From Curtobacterium sp. MCJR17_055 (GTDB lineage Bacteria; Actinomycetota; Actinomycetes; Actinomycetales; Microbacteriaceae), in assembly GCF_003224335.1 (NCBI RefSeq), contig NZ_QKLF01000006.1, positions 62,001-126,000 on the forward strand: a DNA stretch of 64,000 bases. Reading direction: 5' to 3'. The notes beneath the pieces are model-generated. The model was not told the origin of the DNA, made no database searches, and saw nothing but the letters and a program-made list of their open reading frames with translations. Within the stretch, counting starts at the first letter, position 1, and each line of letters starts with the position of its first letter. Of this stretch, positions 24,249 through 32,790 are shown in pieces. The translations under genes were made by a program, and so were the position numbers.

Positions 24249-24890
24249 TCAGTCGCGGACGAACTGCTCGATCGGCGTGCTCCCGGTGTTGACGCGGAAG
24301 GTCTTGCCGACCGACGCGTCGTCGTGGAGCGCGGCGGCGACCAGCGCGGCGACGTCCCCGCGGGCGATGCTCGACGACGGGTCAGCCGTCTCGACCGCCC
24401 CGGTCGGCTCGTCGTCCGTCAGGGTGCTCGGCGCGACGACCGTCCAGTCGAGGGCGGAGTCGCGGAGGACGGCGTCGGCGACCGTCTTCGCTTCGGCGTA
24501 GGCGAAGAAGTCGTCGTCCTCGGGGACGCCGTGACCGAGGCCCGCGTCCGACCAGGACACGAGCACGTAGCGGTGCACGTCGGCGTCGAGCGCGGCGTGC
24601 ATCGTGCGGATGGCGGCGTCGCGGTCGACGGCCCACGTGCGGTCAGCGGACCCGCCACCGGCACCGGCCGACCAGACGACGGCGTCGTGCCCGCGGACCA
24701 GGTCGGTGAGCCCGGCGATGTCGAGCTGCTCGATATCGGCGACGACCGGCTCGGCACCGGTGGCGCGGACGTCGTCCTGCTGCTCGGCCTTCCGGATGAC
24801 CGACGAGACGGTGTCACCGCGAGCGGTGAGGAGCTGCGCGGTGAGGAGGGCGACGCGGCCGTGGCCGCCGAGGATGATGACGTTGCTCAT
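24249..24890 (-). CDS. NAD(P)-binding SDR (atypical, NmrA-like)
   Basis: Rossmann-fold protein of 213 residues of the atypical short-chain dehydrogenase type (NAD(P)H-binding, YwnB/NmrA-like). The dinucleotide loop is GGHGRVALLTAQLL (about residues 8-21), followed by IRKAEQ after strand 2 and DAVVWSAGAGGG (about 69-80). A DDDFFAYAEAKTVAD segment holds the YxxxK-like pair. LDWTVVAPSTLTDDEPTG is the usual C-terminal landmark. Such proteins act as reductases or as redox sensors. TACCGT ends seven bases before the ATG, so it may be leaderless. It diverges from the short-ORF operon, and the two palindromes between them suggest shared TetR control. Confidence 0.9.
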   Translation of the reverse strand: MSNVIILGGHGRVALLTAQLLTARGDTVSSVIRKAEQQDDVRATGAEPVVADIEQLDIAGLTDLVRGHDAVVWSAGAGGGSADRTWAVDRDAAIRTMHAALDADVHRYVLVSWSDAGLGHGVPEDDDFFAYAEAKTVADAVLRDSALDWTVVAPSTLTDDEPTGAVETADPSSSIARGDVAALVAAALHDDASVGKTFRVNTGSTPIEQFVRD

Positions 24891-24897
24891 GCCTCGG

Positions 24898-24903
24898 ACG
24901 GTA
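24898..24903 (-). promoter_or_regulatory. -10 element of the SDR gene
   Basis: On the minus strand TACCGT ends seven bases before the ATG at 24890; no Shine-Dalgarno sequence is present. Confidence 0.45.
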
Positions 24904-25011
24904 CGCGCCGGGGCTGACCGGAGCGTCCCCGGGCTGGCCCTCGCAGGCGCAGACCGACCCGCGGGGACGGACTGCGCGGCACCACCACTCGGGATGCGCG
25001 GCGCTGCCGTG

Positions 25012-25026
25012 TCCGCGATTCGCGGA
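25012..25026. promoter_or_regulatory. Twin operator, copy 1
   Basis: TCCGCGATTCGCGGA, perfect six-base arms around ATT. It differs from 25115-25129 at two central bases only. Both lie in the 304-base gap between the divergent SDR and short-ORF operon, which holds no gene I can support. Probably bound by the TetR protein coded at 25829-26428. Confidence 0.65.
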
Positions 25027-25114
25027 TCGTCCGGTTCGTTCGTGGCACGGCCGACCCGTCACCTAGCGTGGAGGGTGCCAGGACGCACGCCCCACCGTCG
25101 TCCTCAGACATCCT

Positions 25115-25129
25115 CCGCGATCTGCGGAG
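25115..25129. promoter_or_regulatory. Twin operator, copy 2
   Basis: TCCGCGATCTGCGGA, within a longer CCTCCGC/GCGGAGG inverted repeat (25113-25131). It is the close match of the site at 25012-25026 and lies 66 bases before the first short ORF. Confidence 0.65.
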
Positions 25130-25195
25130 GCCGTTCACACGGTGATCCTGGCCGCAGTCAGGGCCGTCCGAGGTCCCAGTGAGGAGGCGTCGCAG

Positions 25196-25423
25196 ATGCA
25201 CGCCACCACCGTCGTCCGCAATCCGCTCGTCGCGCTCGTCGTCGAGCACTCCACGGCCACCGCCCGGTCCGCCGTCACTCCCAGCTCGCGCCCCGCGACC
25301 GGGTTCTCGGAGGTCCGGGAGACGGCGCGGCGCCGTCTGCTGGCAGCCAGCGCGCTCGTCGTCGGCCTCGCGGCCGTGACCGCCTCCGCCCTCGCCGTGA
25401 TCGTCCTCGGAGTGGCCGCGTGA
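25196..25423 (+). CDS. Short single-span membrane protein, unknown
   Basis: A 75-residue protein that I do not recognise. The first 45 residues are soluble (HATTVVRNPLVALVVEHSTA is the start). A basic stretch ARRRLL at about residues 45-50 is followed by a 25-residue hydrophobic helix to the C terminus, which suggests a tail-anchored protein with its N terminus inside. ATG 25196 has GAGGAG nine bases upstream; a longer reading from 25142 has none. Its stop overlaps the next start (GTGA). It opens a chain of four very short coupled ORFs ending with a TetR gene. Confidence 0.65.
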   Translation: MHATTVVRNPLVALVVEHSTATARSAVTPSSRPATGFSEVRETARRRLLAASALVVGLAAVTASALAVIVLGVAA

Positions 25424-25521
25424 GCGCCCCGACCGCCCCGTCCGGGTACGACACCGTCGCCCTGACCGAGCCGATCGACATGACCGCCCTGATGCGTGAG
25501 CAGGAGGCCCTCCATGCGTGA
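25420..25521 (+). CDS. 33-residue peptide ORF
   Basis: Very short ORF starting at GTG 25420, overlapping the previous stop (GTGA), with GGAG seven bases upstream. The product is 33 residues, acidic overall, with a Pro/Ala/Ser N terminus and a helical-looking MTALMREQEALHA C terminus. Its last eight bases overlap the next ORF. Without homologues at hand I rely on the overlaps and the ribosome binding site; it could also be a leader that couples translation of its neighbours. Confidence 0.45.
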   Translation: MSAPTAPSGYDTVALTEPIDMTALMREQEALHA

Positions 25522-25678
25522 ACCGTCCGTGATGCAACACCTCCGTGAAGACCCGCTCGAGTGGCGCCGACACGGCATGACCTCCCCGTCCGAGATCGAC
25601 CGCATCGTGCAGACGAAGCTCTCCCTGGGGACCGCTGCCGAGCCGACCTACGCGGACTTCTTCCTGGTCGCAGCGTGA
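25514..25678 (+). CDS. 54-residue protein, unknown
   Basis: Short ORF with the best translation signal of the group: AGGAGG lies six bases before ATG 25514, inside the previous ORF. The product is soluble, starts MREPSVMQHLREDPLEWRRH and ends ADFFLVAA. The charged first half looks helical. I do not recognise it. The stop overlaps the next start (GTGA), which again suggests coupled translation. Real expression is likely given the ribosome binding site. Confidence 0.6.
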   Translation: MREPSVMQHLREDPLEWRRHGMTSPSEIDRIVQTKLSLGTAAEPTYADFFLVAA

Positions 25679-25827
25679 CCGACGCTGTCGCGCCCGTGGC
25701 CCGCCCGCTCCGGGTCGGGACGAGCGCGACCGGCATCGCCGCGGAACACCAGCACATCTGGTCGCGGCTCGGTCGTCTGGAACGGCTCTGTTCCCGCGAC
25801 GCGACCACCCCGACCAGGAACCGCTGA
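25675..25827 (+). CDS. 50-residue protein, unknown
   Basis: Short ORF beginning with GTG 25675 on the previous stop (GTGA). The product is basic, with a probable amphipathic helix (EHQHIWSRLGRLERLC) and a single Cys. No Shine-Dalgarno sequence is visible, so translation would depend on coupling. It ends one base before the start of the TetR gene. Function unknown. Confidence 0.45.
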   Translation: MTDAVAPVARPLRVGTSATGIAAEHQHIWSRLGRLERLCSRDATTPTRNR

Positions 25828-25828
25828 C

Positions 25829-26428
25829 GTGGGCGGGGTCGGCGAACGAGCTGACGACCCGTGGGTCAGGGCCCGGATCGTCGAGGCCGCGGACCGCGTG
25901 TTCAGCACCTCCGGCGCGGCCGGACTCTCCGCGGGCCGCGTGGCGGGAGCCGCGCTGACCGATGCCGAAACGGTGCGAGCGCTGTTCCCCGAGCGGATCG
26001 ACGCGGTCGTCGCGGTCCTCCGCTTCCGACAGGAACGCTGGACGCTGGGGCTGGCCGCCGCAGCGGACGGGGTCGAGGACGCCCGCGACGAGATCCTCAC
26101 CGTCTTCGCACACCTCGAGGCCTCGTTCGACGACGACGCCTGGACCGGGTGCGCGTTCATCAACGGCTACGGCGAGCTCGGCCACTCCGAGCCGCTCGTC
26201 GCCGCACTGGCGGAAGAGCACCTCACCATCCTCGAGGCGCACCTGCACGCCCTCGCCGCCCGCGCCGGACTCCCGGTCCACGTCGCCGACGCGCTCTCGC
26301 TGCTCGTCCACGGCGCGAAGGTCGAGGCGGCCATCCACGGGACGACCCGACCCGCCCGGTCGGCACGCCTCGCCGTGGTGACGCTCATGGGTGCCTACGG
26401 GCCGACCGCGGCCTCCGCCTTCATCTGA
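25829..26428 (+). CDS. TetR-family regulator closing the short-ORF operon
   Basis: TetR-type regulator of 199 residues starting at GTG 25829, with AGGAA upstream. The HTH region (VRARIVEAADRVFSTSGAAGLSAGRVAGAALTDAETVRALFPERIDAV, about residues 13-60) is diverged but recognisable. The ligand domain has WTGCAFINGYGELGHSEPL, typical of TetR proteins with a FxNAxxE-like element. It is the last gene of an apparent operon with four short ORFs. Two nearly identical palindromes at 25012 and 25115 between this operon and the SDR gene are its likely targets. Effector unknown. Confidence 0.85.
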   Translation: MGGVGERADDPWVRARIVEAADRVFSTSGAAGLSAGRVAGAALTDAETVRALFPERIDAVVAVLRFRQERWTLGLAAAADGVEDARDEILTVFAHLEASFDDDAWTGCAFINGYGELGHSEPLVAALAEEHLTILEAHLHALAARAGLPVHVADALSLLVHGAKVEAAIHGTTRPARSARLAVVTLMGAYGPTAASAFI

Positions 26429-26488
26429 CGTCGCCGCCGTCCGCTCTGCGGCACGGGTGGTCCGGCAACCGTGCGGCGTCCGTCGCGG

Positions 26489-27442
26489 TCAGGACCTGGC
26501 GAGGGTGTCGCTCGGCCGCTCGCCGAACACCGCCGCGTACTGCTGGGCGAAGCGTCCGAGGTGGGCGAAGCCCCAGGCCGCAGCGACCTCGCGGACCGTC
26601 CGGGTCGCCGGGTCCGCGGCGAGGAGCTCCTGCCGGACCCGGTCGAGTCGCACCTGCCGGATGAACGCGTTCGGGGTGGTCTGTAGGTCGCGCTGGAACG
26701 CCTCCTGCAACGCCCGCAAGCCGATGTCGAGGTGGCGCGCCAGGCTGCTCGTCGTGATCGGCGACCGGGCGTTCTCGTGCACGTAGTCGACCGCAGCGCG
26801 CACGTGCGGGGACTGCGCGGGGGGCACGTCGGGAGTGGCGGCGTGCTGCTGCGGGTACATCTCGAGCAGGGCCGCCGACGCCAGCCGTGCCATCTCGGCG
26901 TGCAGGAGGCGCCCGGGGACGCCGTCACGCAGGGTGTGGGAGACGAGTGACACCGTGTTGTGCCACGTCCGCACCGACTGCTCCGACGGCGGGGCGGTGA
27001 CGTCGAACCGGAGTCCACCCGTCACGTCCGCGCCCTGTTCGGACGCGACGCGCTCCACGACCTCGCGGGACAGGTGCACGAGCCGCTGCTCGTAGTCGTC
27101 CATCTCGAACGAGAACGTGCGGTCCGGCAGCAGGGGCACCGGGACGCCGTGCACCATGTCCACGGGGTCGCCGCCGGTGTCGAGCCGGGACGCCCCCGAC
27201 CGGAGCCACTGCACGATGACGGAGGACGACGGGGGCAGCGAGCCGTCGATGTGCCCGGCGAACCGCGACGTGTGCAGTGACATCGTGTCGTCACCCATGG
27301 ACGCGTACCGGAACGCGAACGGGACGGCGCTCGGCGTCGCGACGAGCTCGGCGTCGTACACACGGGCGAGGTGGGCTGCGGCATCGTCGATGTCCGTCCC
27401 GGTCACCTCGAGACGCACCGGCATCGCGTCGTCGATCGGCAT
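26489..27442 (-). CDS. AraC-family regulator
   Basis: AraC/XylS-type transcription factor of 317 residues. The N-terminal domain (about 1-190) matches the AraC-binding-domain type of catabolic and stress regulators (FAFRYASMGDDTMSLHTSRFAGHIDGSL, here split by eye). The C-terminal double HTH (about 213-317) is strong: SPITTSSLARHLDIGLRAL in the first HTH and VREVAAAWGFAHLGRFAQQY with the family landmark near the end, then GERPSDTL. It stands alone on the minus strand, converging with the TetR gene. No obvious partner operon lies next to it, so its target may be elsewhere or the gene itself. Confidence 0.9.
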   Translation of the reverse strand: MPIDDAMPVRLEVTGTDIDDAAAHLARVYDAELVATPSAVPFAFRYASMGDDTMSLHTSRFAGHIDGSLPPSSSVIVQWLRSGASRLDTGGDPVDMVHGVPVPLLPDRTFSFEMDDYEQRLVHLSREVVERVASEQGADVTGGLRFDVTAPPSEQSVRTWHNTVSLVSHTLRDGVPGRLLHAEMARLASAALLEMYPQQHAATPDVPPAQSPHVRAAVDYVHENARSPITTSSLARHLDIGLRALQEAFQRDLQTTPNAFIRQVRLDRVRQELLAADPATRTVREVAAAWGFAHLGRFAQQYAAVFGERPSDTLARS

Positions 27443-27532
27443 CGCCTCAAGAGTCGCACGTCGGAGGCCCCGTCCGGCGTCCCGTGTCCGGGAACCGCCG
27501 TGACGGGGCCACAGTCGGCGTGGTCGAGCCCT

Positions 27533-28618
27533 TCAGCCGCGGATCGCCTCGCCGAGCTTCACCCGGCCACCGGTGCGGAGCAGGGCGTTCTCGTACACCC
27601 GGGCGCCGAGGAGCACGACCACCAGGGCGGATGCCAGGACGACCAGCAGCGAGAGCACGGGCTCCCACCACGCCGCCGTCCCGAGGAAGATCCGCACCGG
27701 CATCCCGATCGGGGCACTGAACGGCACGTACGACATGATGCCGAGGACCGTCGGGTCGTCCGGGGCGAACACGATGAGGAAGTACGGGATCATCAGCAGC
27801 ATCATCACCGGTGTCGTGACGCTGCCGACGTCCTCCTGGCGGGACACCAGCGCCGCCGACGCCGCGAACAGCGCCGCGATGAGGACGAACCCGATCGCGA
27901 AGAAGCCGACGAACCACAGCGCGCTCGGACCGAGCAGCGTGAACAGGTTGTCCTGCCCGGTGACCGCCAGGGCGACGGCCGCGGCGATCGCGATCGTGAC
28001 GATCTGCCCGAGCGCCATGACACTGTTGCCGATCACCTTGCCCGCCAGCAGCGCCCGTGCCGGGATCGCCGCCATCAGGATCTCCACGACGCGGGTCGAC
28101 TTTTCCTCCACGACGCTCTGCGCGATGGACTGACCGAACGTCACCGCGGAGGCGAAGAACACGACGCCGAACGCGATGCCGACGAGCGAGACGAGGCCGG
28201 GCGGGAGCGCGTCGGGGTCGAGCAGATCGACCTGCGGCGACACGCTCAACGCCGACACCACGTCGGTGGGGGCGCTGTCGAGGCCGACGAGCCGGAACCC
28301 GAGCTGGCCGCCGTCCGGGACGACCGCGGCGTCGACCTCGCGCTCGCGGACCAGGCGCTCCGCCGCGTCCCGATCCGCCGTCTCGGTCACGTCGAGACCG
28401 TCCGTCGTCGGCAGGGTCACGCCGCTCACCACGGCGACGGGGGTCGTGGCGTCCGCCGCCGACTTCCCGACGATCCCGCCGACGACGATGCCGACGACGA
28501 CCATCACGAGCAGGATCGCCGCCGAGACGACGAACGCCTTGCTCCGGAGCCGCGCCTGGATCTCGCGCACCGTCACGAGCCGGACGGCGTCGATCGTGCT
28601 GCTGTCGAGGAGGCTCAT
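27533..28618 (-). CDS. ABC-2 type permease (NatB-like)
   Basis: Membrane subunit of an ABC exporter, 361 residues. After an N-terminal helix (VVSAAILLVMVVVGIVVGGIVG, about residues 29-50) comes an extracytoplasmic domain of about 120 residues. A cluster of five further helices follows, with the ABC-2 signature region SVVEEKSTRVVEILMAAIPARALLAGK (about 186-212). This is the NatB/YhaP layout of sodium-extruding or peptide-stress exporters. The ATG overlaps the ATPase stop (ATGA), so both are co-translated. Substrate unknown. Confidence 0.9.
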   Translation of the reverse strand: MSLLDSSTIDAVRLVTVREIQARLRSKAFVVSAAILLVMVVVGIVVGGIVGKSAADATTPVAVVSGVTLPTTDGLDVTETADRDAAERLVREREVDAAVVPDGGQLGFRLVGLDSAPTDVVSALSVSPQVDLLDPDALPPGLVSLVGIAFGVVFFASAVTFGQSIAQSVVEEKSTRVVEILMAAIPARALLAGKVIGNSVMALGQIVTIAIAAAVALAVTGQDNLFTLLGPSALWFVGFFAIGFVLIAALFAASAALVSRQEDVGSVTTPVMMLLMIPYFLIVFAPDDPTVLGIMSYVPFSAPIGMPVRIFLGTAAWWEPVLSLLVVLASALVVVLLGARVYENALLRTGGRVKLGEAIRG

Positions 28619-29496
28619 CGGACGACCTCCGTGAAGACCTCGCTGAGCCGGGGGACCCGCGGACCGAACGACGCCACGGTGCCGCGTGCGACGGCCCGTT
28701 GCAGGACGGCCTGCGCCACGGACTCGTCCGCCTCGAACAGGGCGTACCCGCCGTCGAAGGTGCGGACGCGGACGCCGGGCTCGTCGCGGACCCACGCCAC
28801 GTCGTCCGCCACCAGGAGCTCCCACGCGGCGGGACCGGCGGCCCGCCGCAGTTCGTCCTGGGGTCCGGCGGCACGGATCCGGCCGTCGGCGATGACGACC
28901 ACGTCGTCGCAGAGCCGCTCCACGACGTCGAGCTGGTGACTCGAGAACAGCACCGGGACACCGTCGGCCGCGGTCTCCCGCAGCACACCGAGCACGGTGT
29001 CGACCGCCATCGGGTCGAGGCCGGAGAACGGTTCGTCGAGCACGAGCACCTCGGGCCGGTGGGCGAGCGCGGCGGCGACCTGCACGCGCTGCTGGTTGCC
29101 GAGCGAGAGCTTCTCGACGGGGTCGCCGGCGTGCGTGGTGAGCTCGAGGCGCTCGAGCAGCTCGGCCGTCCGGGCCGCGGCGGTCCGTCGGTCCACACCG
29201 TGCAGGCGGGCCAGGTACGTGACCTGCTCGGCGACGGGCATCTTCGGGTACAGCCCGCGCTCCTCCGGCATGTAGCCGAACCGGCGGCGGTCGGCCGGTC
29301 CGATCGGTGCGCCGTCGAGCGCGACCGTGCCGCTGTCGGCGTCGAGCACGCCGAGCATGATGCGCATGGTCGTCGTCTTGCCGGCACCGTTGCCGCCGAC
29401 GAACCCGGTCAGTCGTCCGCGTCCGACGCTGAAGCCGACGTCGTCGAGCACACGGCGCTCGCCGAAGTGCTTCGTCACTCCCTCGATGGTGAGCAT
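28615..29496 (-). CDS. ABC transporter ATPase (NatA-like)
   Basis: ATPase subunit of the exporter formed with the next gene, 293 residues. All nucleotide-binding motifs are intact: Walker A GGNGAGKTT (about residues 34-42), Q-loop region with YMPEERGLYPKM, signature LSLGNQQR, Walker B LVLDEPFSGLD and the His switch SSHQ. A C-terminal accessory domain (about 215-293) is typical of NatA/CcmA-type ATPases. The EER-type segment is characteristic of the NatA/YhaQ branch. It has AAGGGGA before the ATG. A two-component system lies upstream on the same strand and could control the pair. Confidence 0.93.
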   Translation of the reverse strand: MLTIEGVTKHFGERRVLDDVGFSVGRGRLTGFVGGNGAGKTTTMRIMLGVLDADSGTVALDGAPIGPADRRRFGYMPEERGLYPKMPVAEQVTYLARLHGVDRRTAAARTAELLERLELTTHAGDPVEKLSLGNQQRVQVAAALAHRPEVLVLDEPFSGLDPMAVDTVLGVLRETAADGVPVLFSSHQLDVVERLCDDVVVIADGRIRAAGPQDELRRAAGPAAWELLVADDVAWVRDEPGVRVRTFDGGYALFEADESVAQAVLQRAVARGTVASFGPRVPRLSEVFTEVVR

Positions 29497-29626
29497 GGGG
29501 TCCCCTTCCGCAGCGGCCGTCGCTGCGCCTCCGACGCTATTGCGGTGGCGGGCGGCGGCGCCTCCGGCACGAGACGGGGATCGCGTGCGTCGGCGTCTCC
29601 GCCGCGCGGGGGAGGACCGCGGCGGC

Positions 29627-30313
29627 TCACTCGCCCGAGCGCACCACCCCGTGCTCGTACGCCCAGACCACGGCCTGGATCCGGTCGCGCACGCCGAGCT
29701 TCTGGAGGACGTTCGACACGTGCGTCTTGACGGTCGCCTCGCCGACGAACAGCTGGCCGGCGATCTCGGCGTTGCTGAGCCCCCGACCGAGCAGCCGCAG
29801 CACCTCGGTCTCGCGTTCCGTCAGACCCGGCAGGGCCACGTCCGCGTCGGGCACGGCCTGGTCGACCACGGGCACGCTGGCCGTGGTCGCCCGACTGATC
29901 ACCCGGCGCGTGACGTCCGGAGCGAGCAGGGCGTCACCGCGGGCGACGGTCCGGACGGCCTCGATGAGCTTCTCCGGCGAGGCGTTCTTCAGCAGGAACC
30001 CGCTCGCCCCGGCGGCCAGGGCGTCGAAGAGGTACTCGTCGGTGTCGAAGGTCGTGAGGACGAGCACGGCCGGTGGGTTCGCACCGGCGGTGATCCGGCG
30101 CGCCGCTTCGAGGCCGTCGACACCCGGCATCTGCACGTCGAGGCAGACCACGTCCGGTCGGTGCGCGGCGACGGCAGCCACCGCGCCCGCACCGTCGGCG
30201 GCCTCGGCGACGACCCGGACACCGGGCTCCGACTCGAGGATGACCCGGAAGCCGGCGCGGACCAGGTCCTGGTCGTCGGCGAGCACCACCCGGATCACGT
30301 CGTCGGCAGCCAT
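29627..30313 (-). CDS. NarL/LuxR-family response regulator
   Basis: Response regulator of 228 residues. Receiver domain (about 7-125): LADDQ acidic pair, phosphoacceptor Asp near residue 59 (CLDVQMPG), Thr in LTTFDTDEYLFDAL and Lys in FLLKN. LuxR HTH (about 160-222): LTERETEVLRLLGRGLSNAEIAGQLFVGEATVKTHVSNVLQKL spans the helices. It overlaps the 3' end of its kinase by 19 bases, which ties the two together. It lies directly upstream of the NatAB-like transporter on the same strand (130 bases), the usual place for a regulator of such an exporter. Confidence 0.95.
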   Translation of the reverse strand: MAADDVIRVVLADDQDLVRAGFRVILESEPGVRVVAEAADGAGAVAAVAAHRPDVVCLDVQMPGVDGLEAARRITAGANPPAVLVLTTFDTDEYLFDALAAGASGFLLKNASPEKLIEAVRTVARGDALLAPDVTRRVISRATTASVPVVDQAVPDADVALPGLTERETEVLRLLGRGLSNAEIAGQLFVGEATVKTHVSNVLQKLGVRDRIQAVVWAYEHGVVRSGE

Positions 30314-31593
30314 GCCCGCACCAGGTAGCCGCCGCGGTCCCGCGGTCCGATCTCGATCCGCCCGCCGACCGCCGCCACGCGCTCACGCATGCCGACGTGT
30401 CCGAGCCCGCTGCCGCCCGCCGACCGGGAGGCCCGTGCCCCGGCGCCCGTGTCCGTCACCTCGAGCTCCACCGCGTCCGGCAGGTACCGGAGCCGCAGGT
30501 CGGCCCGTGCGTCCGGTCCGGCGTGCTTGAGGACGTTCGTCACCGCCTCCTGCGCGATGCGGTAGGTCACCGCGGCGACGGTCGGCGGGACCGGTCGTTC
30601 GTCGCCGACGACGCTGAACCCGGTCTCGTGCCCGGCGTCCGTGGCGGCCCGGGCGAGTTCCGGCAGCCGGGTGAGGCCCTCGGTGCTCGGCGCCTCCGCC
30701 GGGGTCGTCGGGGCGTCCGTACCGGGTTCCCGCAGCGTGCCGAGCATCCGGCGGAGTTCCTCGACCGCGGTCCGGGCGCTGTCCTCGACGACGCCGAGGG
30801 ACGCCGCCGCCTGCGCCGGGTCGCGGTCGAGCACGCGCCGCGCGGCACCGGCCTGGACGCCCATGAGCGAGACGTGGTGGGCGACGACGTCGTGGAGCTC
30901 ACGGGCGATCCGGACGCGTTCGAGCGCGACCGCCTGCGCCGCCGACCGCTCGCGTTCCGCGGCGAGCTCGGCCGTGCGCTGGCCGAGCTCGTGCGCGGCG
31001 ACGGCCGCTGCCCAGGCCCGGTTGCCCGAGTACCAGGCGGCGCCGAAGTAGACGAGGTTGATGACGATCGTGAGGAGCGAACTCGCGACGAACGGCGGGA
31101 TGACGGAGTGACCGTCGTCGGGCAGCGCGCTCGGCACCGACCAGCGGAAGACGATCGCCAGGAACACCCACGCGAACATCCCGGCGATGACGACCCAGCG
31201 CACGGCCTCGGCCCGCACGCGGTCGGAGCACCACGCCCCGACGGTGTAGAGCGCGATGAAGAGCGTGAAGTTGGTGAAGAGCCCCTCGGGCACGTGCAGC
31301 AGTTGCGTGGCCGCGAAGGCCAGCGCGGCGACGACGGCCACCGTCATCGGGAACCGGCGGCGGAACGCCAGGGGCCCGGCGTTCGCGACGACCATCAGTG
31401 CGCACACCCACCACGCCGCCGGGTCGTCGTACAGCCCCACGGCGGAGTACAGGGTCACCGAGACCGCGAGCGCCCCCGCGAGCACGAGCGCCAGGACCGC
31501 GTCCTGCCGGTGCTCGCGGGGGCCCACCGGCAGCCGTGACCAGCCGTCGTCCTGCGTCGGACCGCCCCCGGCGGTCGCCCCCGTGCCCGTCAT
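30295..31593 (-). CDS. Two-component sensor histidine kinase
   Basis: Sensor kinase of 432 residues. The N-terminal half has about six membrane helices (residues 30-190) with short loops, so it probably senses within or at the membrane. Then follow a linker coiled coil (about 195-225), a HisKA_3 box with the phosphoacceptor His near residue 234 (RIARELHDVVAHHVSLM) and a HATPase_c domain (RIAQEAVTNVLKHAGPDA, DTGAGA, GLGHVGMRERVAAVGG). This is the DesK/NarX type common in actinobacteria. The stop lies inside the response regulator gene (19-base overlap). Signal unknown; cell-envelope stress is a common one for kinases next to NatAB-like exporters. Confidence 0.94.
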   Translation of the reverse strand: MTGTGATAGGGPTQDDGWSRLPVGPREHRQDAVLALVLAGALAVSVTLYSAVGLYDDPAAWWVCALMVVANAGPLAFRRRFPMTVAVVAALAFAATQLLHVPEGLFTNFTLFIALYTVGAWCSDRVRAEAVRWVVIAGMFAWVFLAIVFRWSVPSALPDDGHSVIPPFVASSLLTIVINLVYFGAAWYSGNRAWAAAVAAHELGQRTAELAAERERSAAQAVALERVRIARELHDVVAHHVSLMGVQAGAARRVLDRDPAQAAASLGVVEDSARTAVEELRRMLGTLREPGTDAPTTPAEAPSTEGLTRLPELARAATDAGHETGFSVVGDERPVPPTVAAVTYRIAQEAVTNVLKHAGPDARADLRLRYLPDAVELEVTDTGAGARASRSAGGSGLGHVGMRERVAAVGGRIEIGPRDRGGYLVRAWLPTT

Positions 31594-31641
31594 GCCACCA
31601 CGGTAGCGGCACGGCCGTGCCGCCCGGCGGCGGACCGGTCG

Positions 31642-32724
31642 TCAGCGGTAGGCGCGCTCGTACGGGGCGGGCTTGTACGGCAGGTCCACCCGGAGCGCCT
31701 GGGCGGCCCGGATCGGGAAGTTCGGGTCGCGCAGCGCACCCCGTCCGACGAGGACCACGTCGGCCTGCCCGAGGGCGACGATCTGCTCGGCCTGGAAGGC
31801 GTCGTCGATCATGCCGACGGCCGCGACCGGGATCCCGGTGGCCTGCCGGATCGCGGTCGCGAAGGGCAGCTGGTACCCGGGGCCGACCGGGATGCGGGCG
31901 TCCGCCACGTTGCCGCCGGTGGAGACCGACACGAGGTCGACGCCGTGTTCGCCGAGCCACGTGGAGACCTGTTCGGTCTCGGCGAGGTCCCAGCCGCCCT
32001 CGACCCAGTCGGTCGCGGACAGGCGCACGACGAGCGGGACGGCCTCGCCGACCTCGGCGCGCACGGCGTCGACGGTCTCGAGCAGGGCCCGCGCCCGGTT
32101 CTCGAGTGCCCCGCCGTACTGGTCGGTGCGCTCGTTCGACAGCGGTGACAGGAACTCGTGCAGCAGGTACCCGTGGGCGCCGTGCAGCTCGAGCAGGTCG
32201 AAGCCGGCGTCGACGGCGCGACGGGCCGCAGCGGCGAACGCACGGACGACCTCGGCGATGCCCTCGGTCGTGAGCTCGGTCGGGACGTGCAGGCCCGGGA
32301 ACGCGATCGGCGACGGACCGACCGGCTGCCACCCGCCCTGCTCCGGCGCGACGTTGCCGCCGCCCGCGGTGGGTCCCCACTCGCGGCTGGTCGAGGCCTT
32401 GCGGCCGGCGTGCGCGAGCTGGATCCCGGCGACCGCACCCTGGCTGTGGATGAAGTCGGTGATCGGTCGGAAGGCGTCTCGCTGGTCGTCGTTCCACAGG
32501 CCGAGGTCCTGCGGGCTGATGCGGCCCTCGGGGACGACGCCGGTGGCCTCGACGACGACCGCACCGGCACCGCCACGGGCGAGGGCGCCGAGGTGGACGA
32601 GGTGCCACGGGGTCGGGACGCCGTCCTGCGCCTCCACCATGTACTGGCACATCGGCGGGATCCACACGCGGTTCCGGATCTCGAGGCCGCGGAGGGTGAT
32701 GGGGTCGAAGAGTGCGTGGGTCAC
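31642..32724 (-). CDS. NADH:flavin oxidoreductase (Old Yellow Enzyme, YqjM-like)
   Basis: FMN-dependent ene-reductase of 360 residues with a TIM-barrel fold. OYE landmarks: [23 protein letters not shown] at the N terminus (residue Cys near position 25 is typical of the YqjM class), [28 protein letters not shown] (His of the active site), [16 protein letters not shown] with the HGAHGYLL motif, and [13 protein letters not shown] near the end. It probably reduces activated C=C bonds of quinones or enones and may detoxify. GTG 32724 has GGAAGGA upstream and removes a long non-homologous extension. It diverges from pgi with inverted repeats in between. Confidence 0.94.
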   Translation of the reverse strand: MTHALFDPITLRGLEIRNRVWIPPMCQYMVEAQDGVPTPWHLVHLGALARGGAGAVVVEATGVVPEGRISPQDLGLWNDDQRDAFRPITDFIHSQGAVAGIQLAHAGRKASTSREWGPTAGGGNVAPEQGGWQPVGPSPIAFPGLHVPTELTTEGIAEVVRAFAAAARRAVDAGFDLLELHGAHGYLLHEFLSPLSNERTDQYGGALENRARALLETVDAVRAEVGEAVPLVVRLSATDWVEGGWDLAETEQVSTWLGEHGVDLVSVSTGGNVADARIPVGPGYQLPFATAIRQATGIPVAAVGMIDDAFQAEQIVALGQADVVLVGRGALRDPNFPIRAAQALRVDLPYKPAPYERAYR

Positions 32725-32790
32725 GCGGGTCCTTCCGTTGGTCGTGCAGGGGACCGGCCGGCGGACGTGGAGCCGCCGGGAGGCCCGTCC

